Below are positions 13,194-21,824 of a DNA stretch of 25,791 nucleotides, piece by piece. The translations under genes and the position numbers were made by a program. The notes below the pieces were generated by a model. It searched no databases. It saw nothing but the letters and a program-made list of their open reading frames with translations, and was not told where the DNA came from. The stretch covers positions 1-25,791 of the IMG/VR virus record IMGVR_UViG_3300044946_000138; one strand, 5' to 3'. The stretch is from a virus. Position 1 is the stretch's first letter, and each line of letters starts with the position of its first letter.

Positions 13194-15314
13194 TTAAACG
13201 CCCAATCGTGCATCAGCGGACCAATGTACGCCAATAGTGTCAGTAATTGTGCCCCCTGCATTACCTGTACAATAGAGAGCAAATCCTTTTGGCAAAATGT
13301 ATCTTGTGTTAACGGCACTACAGTCCCCTGCTGTATAATCATAAGGCTGACCATTCATGTTGTGCGGGTTATAGAATGTAATTGTGGGGGCCGCGTACAT
13401 GGAAGGAACAAAATAAATAGTAGGAGCATAATTACCCTGTGCTCCGTTAGAAATCGCCGTAAACAAATAATCGCCACTGAAATTACCAACTGCTTGTGCT
13501 GGAACTACCCCATAATTAAATGTACTTTGATAAAAATATTTACACTCTTCAAAAACCTCTGTATCTGTTTTAGCTCCGGGCCGCGTGGGTATATTTCCTG
13601 GAACCAAAGAGACCGCCCCTATATCAATAGAATTGGCTAATCCTAATGTTGCAAATCCCACTACTATTGCAAAATAAGTAGCTGTTCCAACACCGGCAAC
13701 CCCGTTTGCATTCCATCCAGAAAAGCCATAATCAAGCCAATTTAGATTTGCAGACTGGCCCAACGTAAACTGGGCATTTCCCAATCCGTTTCTTGTTACT
13801 TCAGTCCAGCCTCCGGCAACCGTGGGATATCCCGTTGCGCTTAGACCCGTTACAAGCGAATTCCAAGGCCCTGCTGGAGCAATACCTGTATGAGGCAACG
13901 CACCCGCTGTGTACCAAAGCGATATAGTGCCTACCAGGGTGCCTGCAAAATTAGTCGTTCCTGAGAACATAGACGATAAGGGGTTGTTTAAAATTTCATT
14001 CGCTAAAAAACTAGGTATATATTGTATTATCGCAAACTGCGTGGCGGCATTGGCCGTTATTCTTAACGCACCCGTTCCTGTAGCAGATTGAGTTGTCGTA
14101 ACACCATTAGTTACAGATTGAAAAATAATAGTCTGGTCTATGGCTTGAAACGAGCCATTAGCGCCTGTCGCATAAGGACCCAGAGTCCAGCCTAGGGCTT
14201 GTGCGGGATTTAAGGGAAATTCCCACCCTATAAGATAACTGGGTATTGGTTTTGCCTTCAAAAGAGGGCCATAATAATTAAACTCAAAATCTCGTTCTCG
14301 ATTGGCCGTTCTTTGGTCATAAGTAATACCAGCAATATTCGTATTCAATGGAACAATTTGAATATTGCTTAGCGTAGTTGGAACAGTAATACTTAATCCA
14401 AGTATAATGTTTACGGAGCCAGTATCGCCCGTTGATGGATTTGTGGCAGGAGCCAGTTGAACCGTATTATTAAACGTTGCATAAGCCCCTCCTGTATTAT
14501 TAGCATTTAATACTAATTGGACTGCCTGCCCATTTGGTTGATAGCCAATAATTACTTGGCTTGCAGGCGCCAAGAGAATGGATGCTGACAGATAACCACC
14601 CGCAGCCAATGCCGGAGAAAATACGTCTGGATTGTTTGAAAACGTTTGTACAAGTTGTAATGAGGCTAAATTTGCGCCGGGTGTTATTGTGAGTGTATAA
14701 GGCGGATTGTTGGGATAAGCAAGACTACCGGCTATAGGCGTTCTTACGACTGTTACAGTTCCGTTTCCCGTGCTTGATATAACCAGGTTCCAGCCCGGTG
14801 CTATGTTAATCGTATTAACAGCGACGCCAACATAATTGAAACTAATTCCAATCGTTGGCGGAAAGTTCACATCGACAAACTGGCTATTTGTTATTTGATT
14901 TGAAAAAGCAAATTGTCCACCAGGAGGCGGCAAAATTTGAGATTCATTAGGCGGCCATCCTTGTCTTGTAAATTGCTGGACGCCCTGAGAATTAGCAACA
15001 ACAATATAATACAAATCTAACAGCTGTGTAGTGTCATTGAAAGGATAATAATAAACGGGAACATTGTTACCGTTGTTGTCTTGGATTTGACCAGAAGCGC
15101 TTAATGTAATGGGATCTGGAAGTGGAACATAGGAATAAGCGGGCGGTAATGCGGGATTGTTATTTTGTATTGTATATACAAGCTTTGGTGTTACATGGTC
15201 AACATCTCTAAAAAAAGATATAGTGCCCCCACTCAATGGTTGTCCTGTATCCTTATCAAGAAAAACCTCTGATAAATCAAGCCCGGCAACAAGATAATCG
15301 GGATTTATCGCCAT
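13194..15314 (-). CDS. Tail fibre/spike-like protein, 706 aa
   Basis: GAGGAG precedes ATG 15314. Residues about 10-125 (GQPLSGGTISFFRD, PITLSASGQIQDNNGNNVPV, YYIVVANSQGVQQF) follow the pattern of an N-terminal head-binding domain of podovirus tailspikes. That domain binds the tail, which fits the position right after the ejection genes, where P22 has its spike gene. The middle (130-340) is a beta-rich repeat-like region, 345-575 resembles a jelly-roll domain, and 583-706 is homologous to the last 119 residues of the 934-aa fibre (CKYFYQS, PTITFYNPHN, GDCS). No hydrolase motif is seen. Confidence 0.75.
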   Translation of the reverse strand: MAINPDYLVAGLDLSEVFLDKDTGQPLSGGTISFFRDVDHVTPKLVYTIQNNNPALPPAYSYVPLPDPITLSASGQIQDNNGNNVPVYYYPFNDTTQLLDLYYIVVANSQGVQQFTRQGWPPNESQILPPPGGQFAFSNQITNSQFVDVNFPPTIGISFNYVGVAVNTINIAPGWNLVISSTGNGTVTVVRTPIAGSLAYPNNPPYTLTITPGANLASLQLVQTFSNNPDVFSPALAAGGYLSASILLAPASQVIIGYQPNGQAVQLVLNANNTGGAYATFNNTVQLAPATNPSTGDTGSVNIILGLSITVPTTLSNIQIVPLNTNIAGITYDQRTANRERDFEFNYYGPLLKAKPIPSYLIGWEFPLNPAQALGWTLGPYATGANGSFQAIDQTIIFQSVTNGVTTTQSATGTGALRITANAATQFAIIQYIPSFLANEILNNPLSSMFSGTTNFAGTLVGTISLWYTAGALPHTGIAPAGPWNSLVTGLSATGYPTVAGGWTEVTRNGLGNAQFTLGQSANLNWLDYGFSGWNANGVAGVGTATYFAIVVGFATLGLANSIDIGAVSLVPGNIPTRPGAKTDTEVFEECKYFYQSTFNYGVVPAQAVGNFSGDYLFTAISNGAQGNYAPTIYFVPSMYAAPTITFYNPHNMNGQPYDYTAGDCSAVNTRYILPKGFALYCTGNAGGTITDTIGVHWSADARLGV

Positions 15315-15341
15315 TTGTATATGCTCCTCGAATTAAAGGCG

Positions 15342-15370
15342 TTGACATCAAATATTATTTGACATACAAT
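15342..15370 (+). promoter_or_regulatory. Consensus promoter of the inserted plus-strand cassette
   Basis: TTGACA (15342-15347) and TACAAT (15365-15370, 5 of 6) are 17 bases apart. A second TTGACAT begins at 15359, so the sequence holds a TTGACAT direct repeat 17 bases apart, perhaps also a binding site. It faces the 101-aa gene and is opposite to all surrounding late genes. Confidence 0.75.
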
Positions 15371-15419
15371 GATAACTGTAGATGAAAGTATTTTCTTTAC
15401 TAACTTAATGGGTGTGAGA

Positions 15420-15725
15420 ATGTCGCATATTGATACTTTGAAAGTATATGAAGAATATAGAGCCGCTGGTTTTGATGAAAAAACAGCGAAAGAACTTACT
15501 AATGTCCTAGAAAGTTCTTTTACGAAAATCCATAAATCATTGTTCGAAGAATTAAAACAATGGTTAAAAGAAGCCAAAGAAGATTTTGCCAGCCAAAAAT
15601 TAATTTCTATTTTAGGCGGATTAATCTTGCTGGCCTTAACAACCTCTATAGGTTTGCTGTGGAATCTAACCGTTGATTTCCAAATTTTAAAAAGTTGCGG
15701 AATAGTACTAAAAGAAAGTAAGTAG
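15420..15725 (+). CDS. CCDC90/DUF1640-like coiled-coil membrane protein, 101 aa (moron gene)
   Basis: I start at ATG 15420 because the N-terminus MSHIDTLKVYEEYRAAGFDE then matches the 78-aa paralogue start to start (MSHIDTLKVYKDYLAAGYTE); upstream in-frame ATGs add no similarity. Residues 20-60 are a charged coiled coil (KSLFEELKQWLKEAKEDFAS), and about 65-82 a TM segment (LISILGGLILLALTTSIGLLW). It is transcribed from its own promoter against the late operon, between the ejection and spike genes, the pattern of a moron. Function unknown, but such inserts often serve the lysogen or exclude other phages. Confidence 0.75.
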   Translation: MSHIDTLKVYEEYRAAGFDEKTAKELTNVLESSFTKIHKSLFEELKQWLKEAKEDFASQKLISILGGLILLALTTSIGLLWNLTVDFQILKSCGIVLKESK

Positions 15726-15742
15726 TTTAGGAGTGAAAAACG

Positions 15743-15874
15743 ATGTTGAATTGTATTCTTTTTTTGGTTGTTTTTAGTATGATTTATGGATTCTTTGCGA
15801 AAATTCTTTGTGATGACTCCTGCGCTTGTTCTTGCAGCTTTGATGGGGATGAGGAAGAAGAATACGACGATTAA
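15743..15874 (+). CDS. Small membrane protein with Cys cluster and acidic tail, 43 aa
   Basis: AGGAG lies about 9 bases before ATG 15743, 17 bases after the stop of the 101-aa gene. Residues 1-22 are hydrophobic (MLNCILFLVVFSMIYGFF), then come ILCDDSCACSC (four Cys in nine residues) and an acidic end (DGDEEEEYDD). TM-Cys-acid layouts suggest a membrane-held metal site or a disulfide-bonded peptide. It ends 9 bases before the convergent stop of the ejection gene. Not recognised, but it is clearly part of the inserted cassette. Confidence 0.55.
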   Translation: MLNCILFLVVFSMIYGFFAKILCDDSCACSCSFDGDEEEEYDD

Positions 15875-15882
15875 TTTATTTA

Positions 15883-17115
15883 TCATTTTATTAATCCTAA
15901 TAAATGAAGCGCTTCATATCCCGCAGCAGCTGTTCCAAGACCCGCAGCTCCTGATAAGGCGTGCTTAAAATATTGTCTAGTGCCTAGCTCTGGGTACTTT
16001 TCTCCTAATTGCTTCCTAAACTTTTTATCTTTTGATAAGGCATTTAGTAAATCCTTTTCTGTCAATTCGCCCTTTCTAAAAGTATTAATAGGTTTGTTTT
16101 TTGTATAAGGCAGAACTTCTTTAGCATACCCTCTAGTTAGCTCGCCATATTTTTCGGCTAGTTCCGGGGTTCCTTTCTTTAAAAACCCTTGATACATAGA
16201 ACCCCTTATTTTCTTTTGGGCGCCAAGAGCAGCCTCCAAAGCCTCTTGTTGTGAAGTATTGAGGCCAACCCCCTCATGAGTTTTTTCTAATCTTCTAATT
16301 GTTCTTCCAAGATCACTTTGAGCCCTATGAGCGGTTTCTAATGTTGGATTAGCTATAAATTTTTCTATGGCACTAAATTCCTTTGACGTTGTATTTTGTT
16401 TAATAGCATTAGCGTTTAACTTAGGTACTTTTAATGAATTAACTCCGGAACTTTGAGCTTCTTTAAACAAAGATTTATAGGCATCCGAATACTGATTTTT
16501 AATCATATCTCTATCAGAAATTATTCTTTTGGCCACTTTTTCAGCGGGATACGCTTTATTAATTGCTTTTCCTGCAGAGTACCCTAATGGAATCCCGCCA
16601 AAAATAGATCCCATTCCTGCCCCCATCAAAGCATTTTTAAGCCTAGAATCTTCGGGGTTAACATATTGAGAGGCTCCTTGTAGACCCCCTCCTATACCAC
16701 CACCAAGAATTCCAGATAAATATTGTAAAAATTTAGGAGCTTTTGATAATGTTTGCGCAGTTGTAACGCCCCCAGCTACCGATCCTGGTAAATTTATAGC
16801 TATATTCCCAAGTATATTACCTAACATCGCTGAACGCGGGTGTTTTTGTTGAGCTTGGAAATATCTTTCTGACCTTTCTCTCGCCACATTTTTAGAACCT
16901 CGTTTGATATTTTCGCCCAAATACCCACTCTCTAATAGCGGCTGCAATATACCATGGGTTGTTTCTTCTATGGCTCTATTAAATGCAGGGACAGATCCGG
17001 CTATCCACGGAGCTTCATACCAAGGCTCCTTGGCGGATTGTTGAGGAGCCGGTCCAATTATTTCCCATTCACTTTCTTGGGCCGGAGCGGGGCCTATGAT
17101 TTCCCATTCGCTCAT
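15883..17115 (-). CDS. Ejection/pilot protein, P22 gp16-position, 410 aa
   Basis: Begins with a tandem 13-residue duplication (SEWEIIGPAPAQE then SEWEIIGPAPQQS). A glycine/alanine-rich hydrophobic region (about 100-185: NILGNIAINLPGSVAGG, LGGGIGGGLQGAS, MGSIFGGIP) could insert into membranes, followed by a charged helical part and an end with GAAGLGTAAAGYEAL. P22 gp16 leaves the capsid to help DNA cross the membrane. This match rests on position (third of three genes after gp10) and character rather than direct sequence identity. The start overlaps the previous stop (ATGA). Confidence 0.68.
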   Translation of the reverse strand: MSEWEIIGPAPAQESEWEIIGPAPQQSAKEPWYEAPWIAGSVPAFNRAIEETTHGILQPLLESGYLGENIKRGSKNVARERSERYFQAQQKHPRSAMLGNILGNIAINLPGSVAGGVTTAQTLSKAPKFLQYLSGILGGGIGGGLQGASQYVNPEDSRLKNALMGAGMGSIFGGIPLGYSAGKAINKAYPAEKVAKRIISDRDMIKNQYSDAYKSLFKEAQSSGVNSLKVPKLNANAIKQNTTSKEFSAIEKFIANPTLETAHRAQSDLGRTIRRLEKTHEGVGLNTSQQEALEAALGAQKKIRGSMYQGFLKKGTPELAEKYGELTRGYAKEVLPYTKNKPINTFRKGELTEKDLLNALSKDKKFRKQLGEKYPELGTRQYFKHALSGAAGLGTAAAGYEALHLLGLIK

Positions 17116-18206
17116 TGGCCACCTCTTAATCTCTCGGCTTCTTCTTTTGTTACGAACTTCACTTCGCCTGTTTTATTGCTTCTAATTTGAACCATGTCTT
17201 GAGCGCCCCTACTTATAACATCAGCACCTTGAAATCCGCCTAATAGCTCTGGTTGCCCTCTTTCTGCAGATTCTCTGAATAATTGCGGATTATCTATAAT
17301 CTTATATCTATTTTTAAGCCCAAACCTTAGAGCTTTTTCCCATTCTGGGCCAGCACCCATTAATCCCTTCATATTTTTTATTATGAATTTATTGGCTTCG
17401 GCTGTATTAGCCACATCTGGCTTCATGGAAGCAATTAAGGCTTGTCTTGCATCTGTAAATCTTTGTCCGCTTCCTAAAGCCTCGCCCCCAGACGCGACCA
17501 ATTCATTCGAAAGCTTTCTAAATATATCGACCTGTGTTTTTTCATCTTTATTTATGATATTACGCTTTACGTATTCTTCTAGCCCGGATTTATCTTCCGG
17601 ATTTGATAGCATTAAGGAAAAACTTTTCCAAAGATTTGGATTTTGGTCCATAATAGACTGCATCTGATCTAAAGTCTTTATGGTTTTTGTCATGTTTTGT
17701 GCTTTCTTTAAATCGTCTTCCATCTTTTTAACATAAAAAAGTTGCTCGTTTTTTGGAAGGCCTCTCAAAGAACCGCCCAATACATCTGGCGGAATATCTG
17801 AATCGATTGCTTTTGCATATAATTCATTGCTAGGATTTAGACCTTGTAATTCATAGTTTTCTTTTAAGGCCTCTTTAAATTCAGGGGTACCCGCCCCATA
17901 AATAGCCGCCAAATCTCGTTGTGTGCTTGTTTGTGGGTTTAACAAGTTTTGTGCATAAGCAAGTTTTGAAGCAATCTCAGCCTCTCTTGTTTTTTTACCG
18001 TATAGTTGTTCTAGCGCGTTTTCCATTGCTGCTGCTTTTAATTTTTCTTCATTCATCATTCTTTTATGGCGCAGTTCAAACGGAGTTTCGCGCGCTTCCG
18101 CTGTTTCTTTATACGATTTTAAAGCTTGCGGAATAAAATTGACAATACCCGAGTAATCGGGCTCAACCAAGGGAATATTACCAAAATTTGGATATTGTAC
18201 AGGCAT
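17112..18206 (-). CDS. Ejection/DNA-transfer protein, P22 gp20-position, 364 aa
   Basis: Mostly helical, with a long charged coiled-coil region (about 40-90: ELRHKRMMNEEKLKAAAMEN, GKKTREAEIASKLAYAQNL) and no TM segment. The mid and C-terminal parts contain KSYKETAEARETPFELRH-type and ALGSGQRFTDARQALIAS motifs seen in podovirus internal proteins (recalled). Position between the gp7-like and gp16-like genes gives the assignment. The start overlaps the 219-aa stop by one base (TAATG), and the end overlaps the next start (ATGA), so the three are a coupled set. Confidence 0.68.
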   Translation of the reverse strand: MPVQYPNFGNIPLVEPDYSGIVNFIPQALKSYKETAEARETPFELRHKRMMNEEKLKAAAMENALEQLYGKKTREAEIASKLAYAQNLLNPQTSTQRDLAAIYGAGTPEFKEALKENYELQGLNPSNELYAKAIDSDIPPDVLGGSLRGLPKNEQLFYVKKMEDDLKKAQNMTKTIKTLDQMQSIMDQNPNLWKSFSLMLSNPEDKSGLEEYVKRNIINKDEKTQVDIFRKLSNELVASGGEALGSGQRFTDARQALIASMKPDVANTAEANKFIIKNMKGLMGAGPEWEKALRFGLKNRYKIIDNPQLFRESAERGQPELLGGFQGADVISRGAQDMVQIRSNKTGEVKFVTKEEAERLRGGQ

Positions 18207-18865
18207 TATCTAACCCCTCCCCCGCCACCCATAAACGAAGCACCAGAACCGATAAGATTACTTAAGAATTGTCTTCTTGCGTTACTTCTGGCTTGATCCA
18301 TGGACATTTGTTGGGCTCGTCCTTGTGACGCTAAAAATCCTTGCTGTGCTAAGTTACTGCCCACTATATCGCCGTATCCTGTTGATGCTCTATGCCCTCT
18401 TTCTATACGGCTTTCTTGGCCTGCTAACCCGCTTCCTTGTACCCCTAACAGATTAGCTAAAAATTCTTGCATATCTTGACTAAGAAGGCCTTGAGTAAGT
18501 TCGCCCTGTTGTTGTTGGCTATAAGGAGTTCCTACGAAACCGCCATGAGATGCATCATTTCTCATAGATCTTTCCATTTGCTCTTGTTTGAATCGATAGC
18601 CTCTGGAAGGGGTATATCCTTGCATTAATTCTTCTATAAAGGCACCAGGAGAGCGCGACATTCGCTCATAAATGGGATTAGTCATGGATTCTGCTTGTCT
18701 GCCGGATTCAATGAATGGCTGATAATAGGGCTGTACTGCCCCAGGAATTTGATTTAAATAGCCCATTCCTGCATCAGCTGGATTGCCCCCGCTTCTTCCA
18801 CCGCCAAATAAGCCCCTGGCTACGCCAGGAATACCAAATCTTGTAGCGCTACTAAAAAATCCCAT
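18206..18865 (-). CDS. DNA-transfer/internal virion protein, P22 gp7-like, 219 aa
   Basis: AAGGAAGAGAT precedes ATG 18865. Gly- and Gln-rich, with the pattern typical of the first podovirus ejection protein: GNPADAGMGYLNQIPGAVQP, YYQPFIESGRQAES, a SPGYQ-like YTPSRGYRFKQEQ, FVGTPYSQQQQGEL and QDMQEFLANLLGVQGSGL. The C-terminus is Gly-rich (GASFMGGGGGVR). Related proteins are packaged in the head and ejected first; P22 gp7 is 229 aa, very close to this length. Confidence 0.8.
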   Translation of the reverse strand: MGFFSSATRFGIPGVARGLFGGGRSGGNPADAGMGYLNQIPGAVQPYYQPFIESGRQAESMTNPIYERMSRSPGAFIEELMQGYTPSRGYRFKQEQMERSMRNDASHGGFVGTPYSQQQQGELTQGLLSQDMQEFLANLLGVQGSGLAGQESRIERGHRASTGYGDIVGSNLAQQGFLASQGRAQQMSMDQARSNARRQFLSNLIGSGASFMGGGGGVR

Positions 18866-18874
18866 ATCTCTTCC

Positions 18875-19162
18875 TTAAGGATAAGCTGCTGTCTGAATGC
18901 GTCTTAAAACGCCACTCCTTTTAACTACTAAATCTGCAGGGGCTCCGTCTGAAATCCACCACACGCTCCCATTAGGCGCTAAGGCCGCTACCGTAGTCAT
19001 ATTACCGTTTGGGTCGACAACTGGATTAACGGTCAATTGCGCATTCGTCAGCGTCGAAACTTGAAAGCCATTAGGGCCTATCGCCTGATAAAGCGTTTGA
19101 TTAAGCTCCTCGTTATAGTTCTCCTGGTCAGGAGACTTAACGTAAGGTGGTATATCTGACAT
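18875..19162 (-). CDS. Small virion protein between gp10-like and ejection genes, 95 aa
   Basis: GAGGTG lies 9 bases before ATG 19162, 4 bases after the gp10-like stop. Motifs are SPDQENYNEELNQTLYQAI (helix) and NGSVWWISDGAPADLVVKRS (strand), which resemble short phage structural proteins found next to gp10 in other genomes (recalled). P22 has its tail needle (gp26, 233 aa, coiled coil) in this place; this protein is much smaller and not a long coiled coil, so it is not a direct gp26 equivalent. Confidence 0.62.
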   Translation of the reverse strand: MSDIPPYVKSPDQENYNEELNQTLYQAIGPNGFQVSTLTNAQLTVNPVVDPNGNMTTVAALAPNGSVWWISDGAPADLVVKRSGVLRRIQTAAYP

Positions 19163-19165
19163 ACC

Positions 19166-20794
19166 CTAATACACCTCAATCAATCCATTGTTTACAACAA
19201 CCCGGAACATACTATAAAAATTTAGTCTAAAAGTGACGATATTGGCAGCTCCCAAACGATTCCAGGTCAAAATATTTTTACGATTACCAATAGGCCTTAA
19301 TCCTCGGCTTACGATATTAGACCAGGAAGTTGCTCCATCAATTGAAATAGATAAATCTACGCGAGCTTGGTAAGGGATCACATAAGGGTTTCCTGGCCCT
19401 CCCGCGCCCGCTTGTTCGTTGACAATAGGGATTGATCCAGAGGCATATTCTGTGATGATTCCATCATCAGCAGGATTAAATGGATCTTCAGTGATTATAT
19501 TTAATGGGTTTATAGATAAAGCAGTGAAGTTAGCTTCATTTCCCTGTTCAATGGGAATTACCAATCGATTAATACGAAATCTATCTGTATCATCAAATTC
19601 AATGTTTTCGGTAACGCGTATCCTTGGGATGATGTTTATCAAAGCAGGATTGGACGGTGCTCCCGGTAAGTTCTCATTATAAACAGTAATATTTGTGCTT
19701 TCTTGGTAGATTGTTCCATTATTTATGGATACAAAATAATTCATATTATTAAAATAAGCAAAGTTCCTAGCGGGATGATAGTTCATGCTTTGATCTGTTA
19801 AATTATAAAATAGACTAGTACTAAAATCATAAGCAAGCGTAAGATTATCGGCTGCATTGTAAAAAGTGATTTGATAAATAAGATGACCATCTACTTTTCT
19901 AAAGGCGGCTGTGGAGTCTGCTGGGTATTGGATAGTATCCATCAGGTTATCTATTCCATCGGTCGATATCGGGGCAGCTCCTTGCCCTGAATAAACCATA
20001 ATAACTGGAACATCTTTTTCATTAACGGCAAGCCACGCAATATAAGAATCCGAACTATCTATCGTAGATGCGGATACACAGCCATAATCGACATTAATTG
20101 TGTTTACGCGTCGATAGTTTTGTGTTCCCCCAACCCCCGTGTATACTTCGCAAACTACTTGCCCAATAACCAACACATTTGCGGCCTGTGCTGGTATTCT
20201 AAGAACTGCTAACGCAACATCGGGTTTTGTTTGAATAGCTTGGGTTGAGGTTAATTGTATAGTGGTTGCGCTTAGGAATGACCACGACGTCCACGCTTGA
20301 GGATTTGGGCTTGTAATAGTGCTTCCGATATTAAAAAACGAATTGTGGAAGGATACATAACTAGGCACTTGCCCCAATAAGTTTTGAATTGTTATGAAAG
20401 GAGCTCCACTCCAATTGTATATGTAGACATTAAGCCCATCGCAAATAGCAATTTGAGAACTTAAGTTTTCATCGATGGTTACCTCGCCCGTAGAGGTCGC
20501 TAGAGTTCCAACCGGTATGAATGTTAAGTCAGGGTTAATTCTATAAACGGTAGAATTAACAACTGCTATCATTAAGTTTCCTCTAACACTTCTAAAAATA
20601 CCCCTCCCTTCTCCTGTGGCTTGTAATTGAATAGCCCTTTGATACCCAGCGAAATTAACCAGCCATTTTTCCTTTTCAGAGACCGATATCATCATGTTGT
20701 AAGTTCTTTCTGAAGAGATCCGATTGTAGCGGCCAAACGTCGAGCCGCCGACAATGTTGATCGGCAAAGTTTTTGAGTTTTGAACTTTAGGCAT
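19166..20794 (-). CDS. P22 gp10-like tail/packaged-DNA stabilisation protein, 542 aa
   Basis: I start at ATG 20794 (MPKVQNSKTLPINIVGG), with GGAG 5-6 bases upstream, rather than at 20821, which overlaps the previous gene. The N-terminus has the form of gp10 proteins: SSERTYNMMISVSEKEKWLV followed by GYQRAIQL. A beta-propeller-like series of strands then runs through the middle (ICDGLNVYIYNW; DNLTLAYDFSTSLFYNLTD, HPARNFAYFN). P22 gp10 (472 aa) forms a hexameric ring in the tail below gp4 and keeps DNA in the head. Position after gp4 agrees. The extra length lies mainly in the C-terminal third. Confidence 0.85.
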   Translation of the reverse strand: MPKVQNSKTLPINIVGGSTFGRYNRISSERTYNMMISVSEKEKWLVNFAGYQRAIQLQATGEGRGIFRSVRGNLMIAVVNSTVYRINPDLTFIPVGTLATSTGEVTIDENLSSQIAICDGLNVYIYNWSGAPFITIQNLLGQVPSYVSFHNSFFNIGSTITSPNPQAWTSWSFLSATTIQLTSTQAIQTKPDVALAVLRIPAQAANVLVIGQVVCEVYTGVGGTQNYRRVNTINVDYGCVSASTIDSSDSYIAWLAVNEKDVPVIMVYSGQGAAPISTDGIDNLMDTIQYPADSTAAFRKVDGHLIYQITFYNAADNLTLAYDFSTSLFYNLTDQSMNYHPARNFAYFNNMNYFVSINNGTIYQESTNITVYNENLPGAPSNPALINIIPRIRVTENIEFDDTDRFRINRLVIPIEQGNEANFTALSINPLNIITEDPFNPADDGIITEYASGSIPIVNEQAGAGGPGNPYVIPYQARVDLSISIDGATSWSNIVSRGLRPIGNRKNILTWNRLGAANIVTFRLNFYSMFRVVVNNGLIEVY

Positions 20795-20808
20795 TACAAC
20801 TCCATAAG

Positions 20809-21813
20809 TTAGGTAACCCACCCATGTGAGAGGTTTATAAATCCAAAGTTCAAAGTCGTATCTTTCTGAAGCGTAGATATTTTCTGCATGGTTAAATCTA
20901 ATTGTTGTGAGCGTTTGCTTATCATCATTTGTAGCTCGACTAGTTGCTTCTCAATCATCATAGGAACATCGTAGTTCCATTCAATGCACATGCGTTTGGC
21001 TAGATAGTACTTTAAATAATTAACGTACCACCGCTCCATCTGAACGGCGTTATAATTTTGGTTCGCATATCCATTAATCGTTGAGAAGTTTGAGAAGGTT
21101 ATATTAGATATACCATTACCGGCTGAGGTCAACACAATTGTGTTAGGGGAACGGAGAATCAAATCATTATTAGATAGAGAAGCATTAGCGCCTATTGCCG
21201 ACGAATTCAAATTAATAAAATTGAATAAGGCTATGGCATTGGCGTAAGTTCCAGCGCAATCGAATCCATTGATGACAAATTGTCCAGGGGGAATTGTGCC
21301 AGGTGGTGTATACAAAACATTACCGACATCGACAACAGCCTGAGAAGCCTGTAAGTCTTGGTTAATGGTTACCTGATTAAGTTTAAACTGCCCCCACAGC
21401 TCTATAGGGTAATTACTGTCCGGTAAAAAGTATAAAAACAAGGTGGCTCCATTAGCCTGGCGTTCTATGTGCCATGAGAAAGGCAAGGACTGAATGTTGT
21501 CGGCACGAGCCACTCCAAAGAACTGCTTCCTTTGAAATTGCGTCATGGAGTATCGTATACCGCTTATAAAGAAAACAAGCGTATCAACTAGAATTAGGTT
21601 AGGAATAAAGTAAGTATATTGTCCTGGCTGTAAGACTTGTTTGTATTGGGAATAATACGGAATCATATCGTTTTCGACTGCCGTATCATCCAATATATCG
21701 TTTAGAATATCTAGCCCGTCTTGCGCTTGGCCCCCTGTAACTTCCTGAAACTCACGCGCTACAATACCAGATAGGTAAAAAGCGTTAGTAATGAGTTTCA
21801 GGACTGTATACAT
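20809..21813 (-). CDS. P22 gp4-like tail accessory factor, 334 aa, with large insertion
   Basis: I start at ATG 21813 (MYTVLKLITNAFYLSGIVAR), which has AAGAG upstream and begins just after the previous gene; upstream frame is low-quality, Cys/Arg-rich and overlaps that gene. Typical connector features: N-terminal ITNAFYLSGIVAREFQE and QDGLDILNDILDDTAVE; C-terminal ERWYVNYLKYYLAKRMCIEW, then a long helix (EKQLVELQMMISKRSQQLD). Gp4 joins portal and gp10 in the P22 tail. P22 gp4 is 166 aa; here about 110 extra residues (roughly 180-290, NQVTINQDLQASQAVVDV to NITFSNFSTINGYA) of beta-rich sequence separate the two parts. Confidence 0.8.
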   Translation of the reverse strand: MYTVLKLITNAFYLSGIVAREFQEVTGGQAQDGLDILNDILDDTAVENDMIPYYSQYKQVLQPGQYTYFIPNLILVDTLVFFISGIRYSMTQFQRKQFFGVARADNIQSLPFSWHIERQANGATLFLYFLPDSNYPIELWGQFKLNQVTINQDLQASQAVVDVGNVLYTPPGTIPPGQFVINGFDCAGTYANAIALFNFINLNSSAIGANASLSNNDLILRSPNTIVLTSAGNGISNITFSNFSTINGYANQNYNAVQMERWYVNYLKYYLAKRMCIEWNYDVPMMIEKQLVELQMMISKRSQQLDLTMQKISTLQKDTTLNFGFINLSHGWVT

Positions 21814-21824
21814 CAGCCATACTC

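Noticed and set aside
12873-13640. 255-codon plus-strand frame opposite the 127-aa and 706-aa virion genes
   Set aside because: Cys-, Arg- and Ser-rich shadow with no ribosome site; the minus-strand genes have starts, spacing and family-like sequence.
15305-15886. 193-codon minus-strand frame across the inserted cassette
   Set aside because: It is the complement of the promoter-driven plus-strand genes, which have family similarity and ribosome sites; the minus frame has poor composition.
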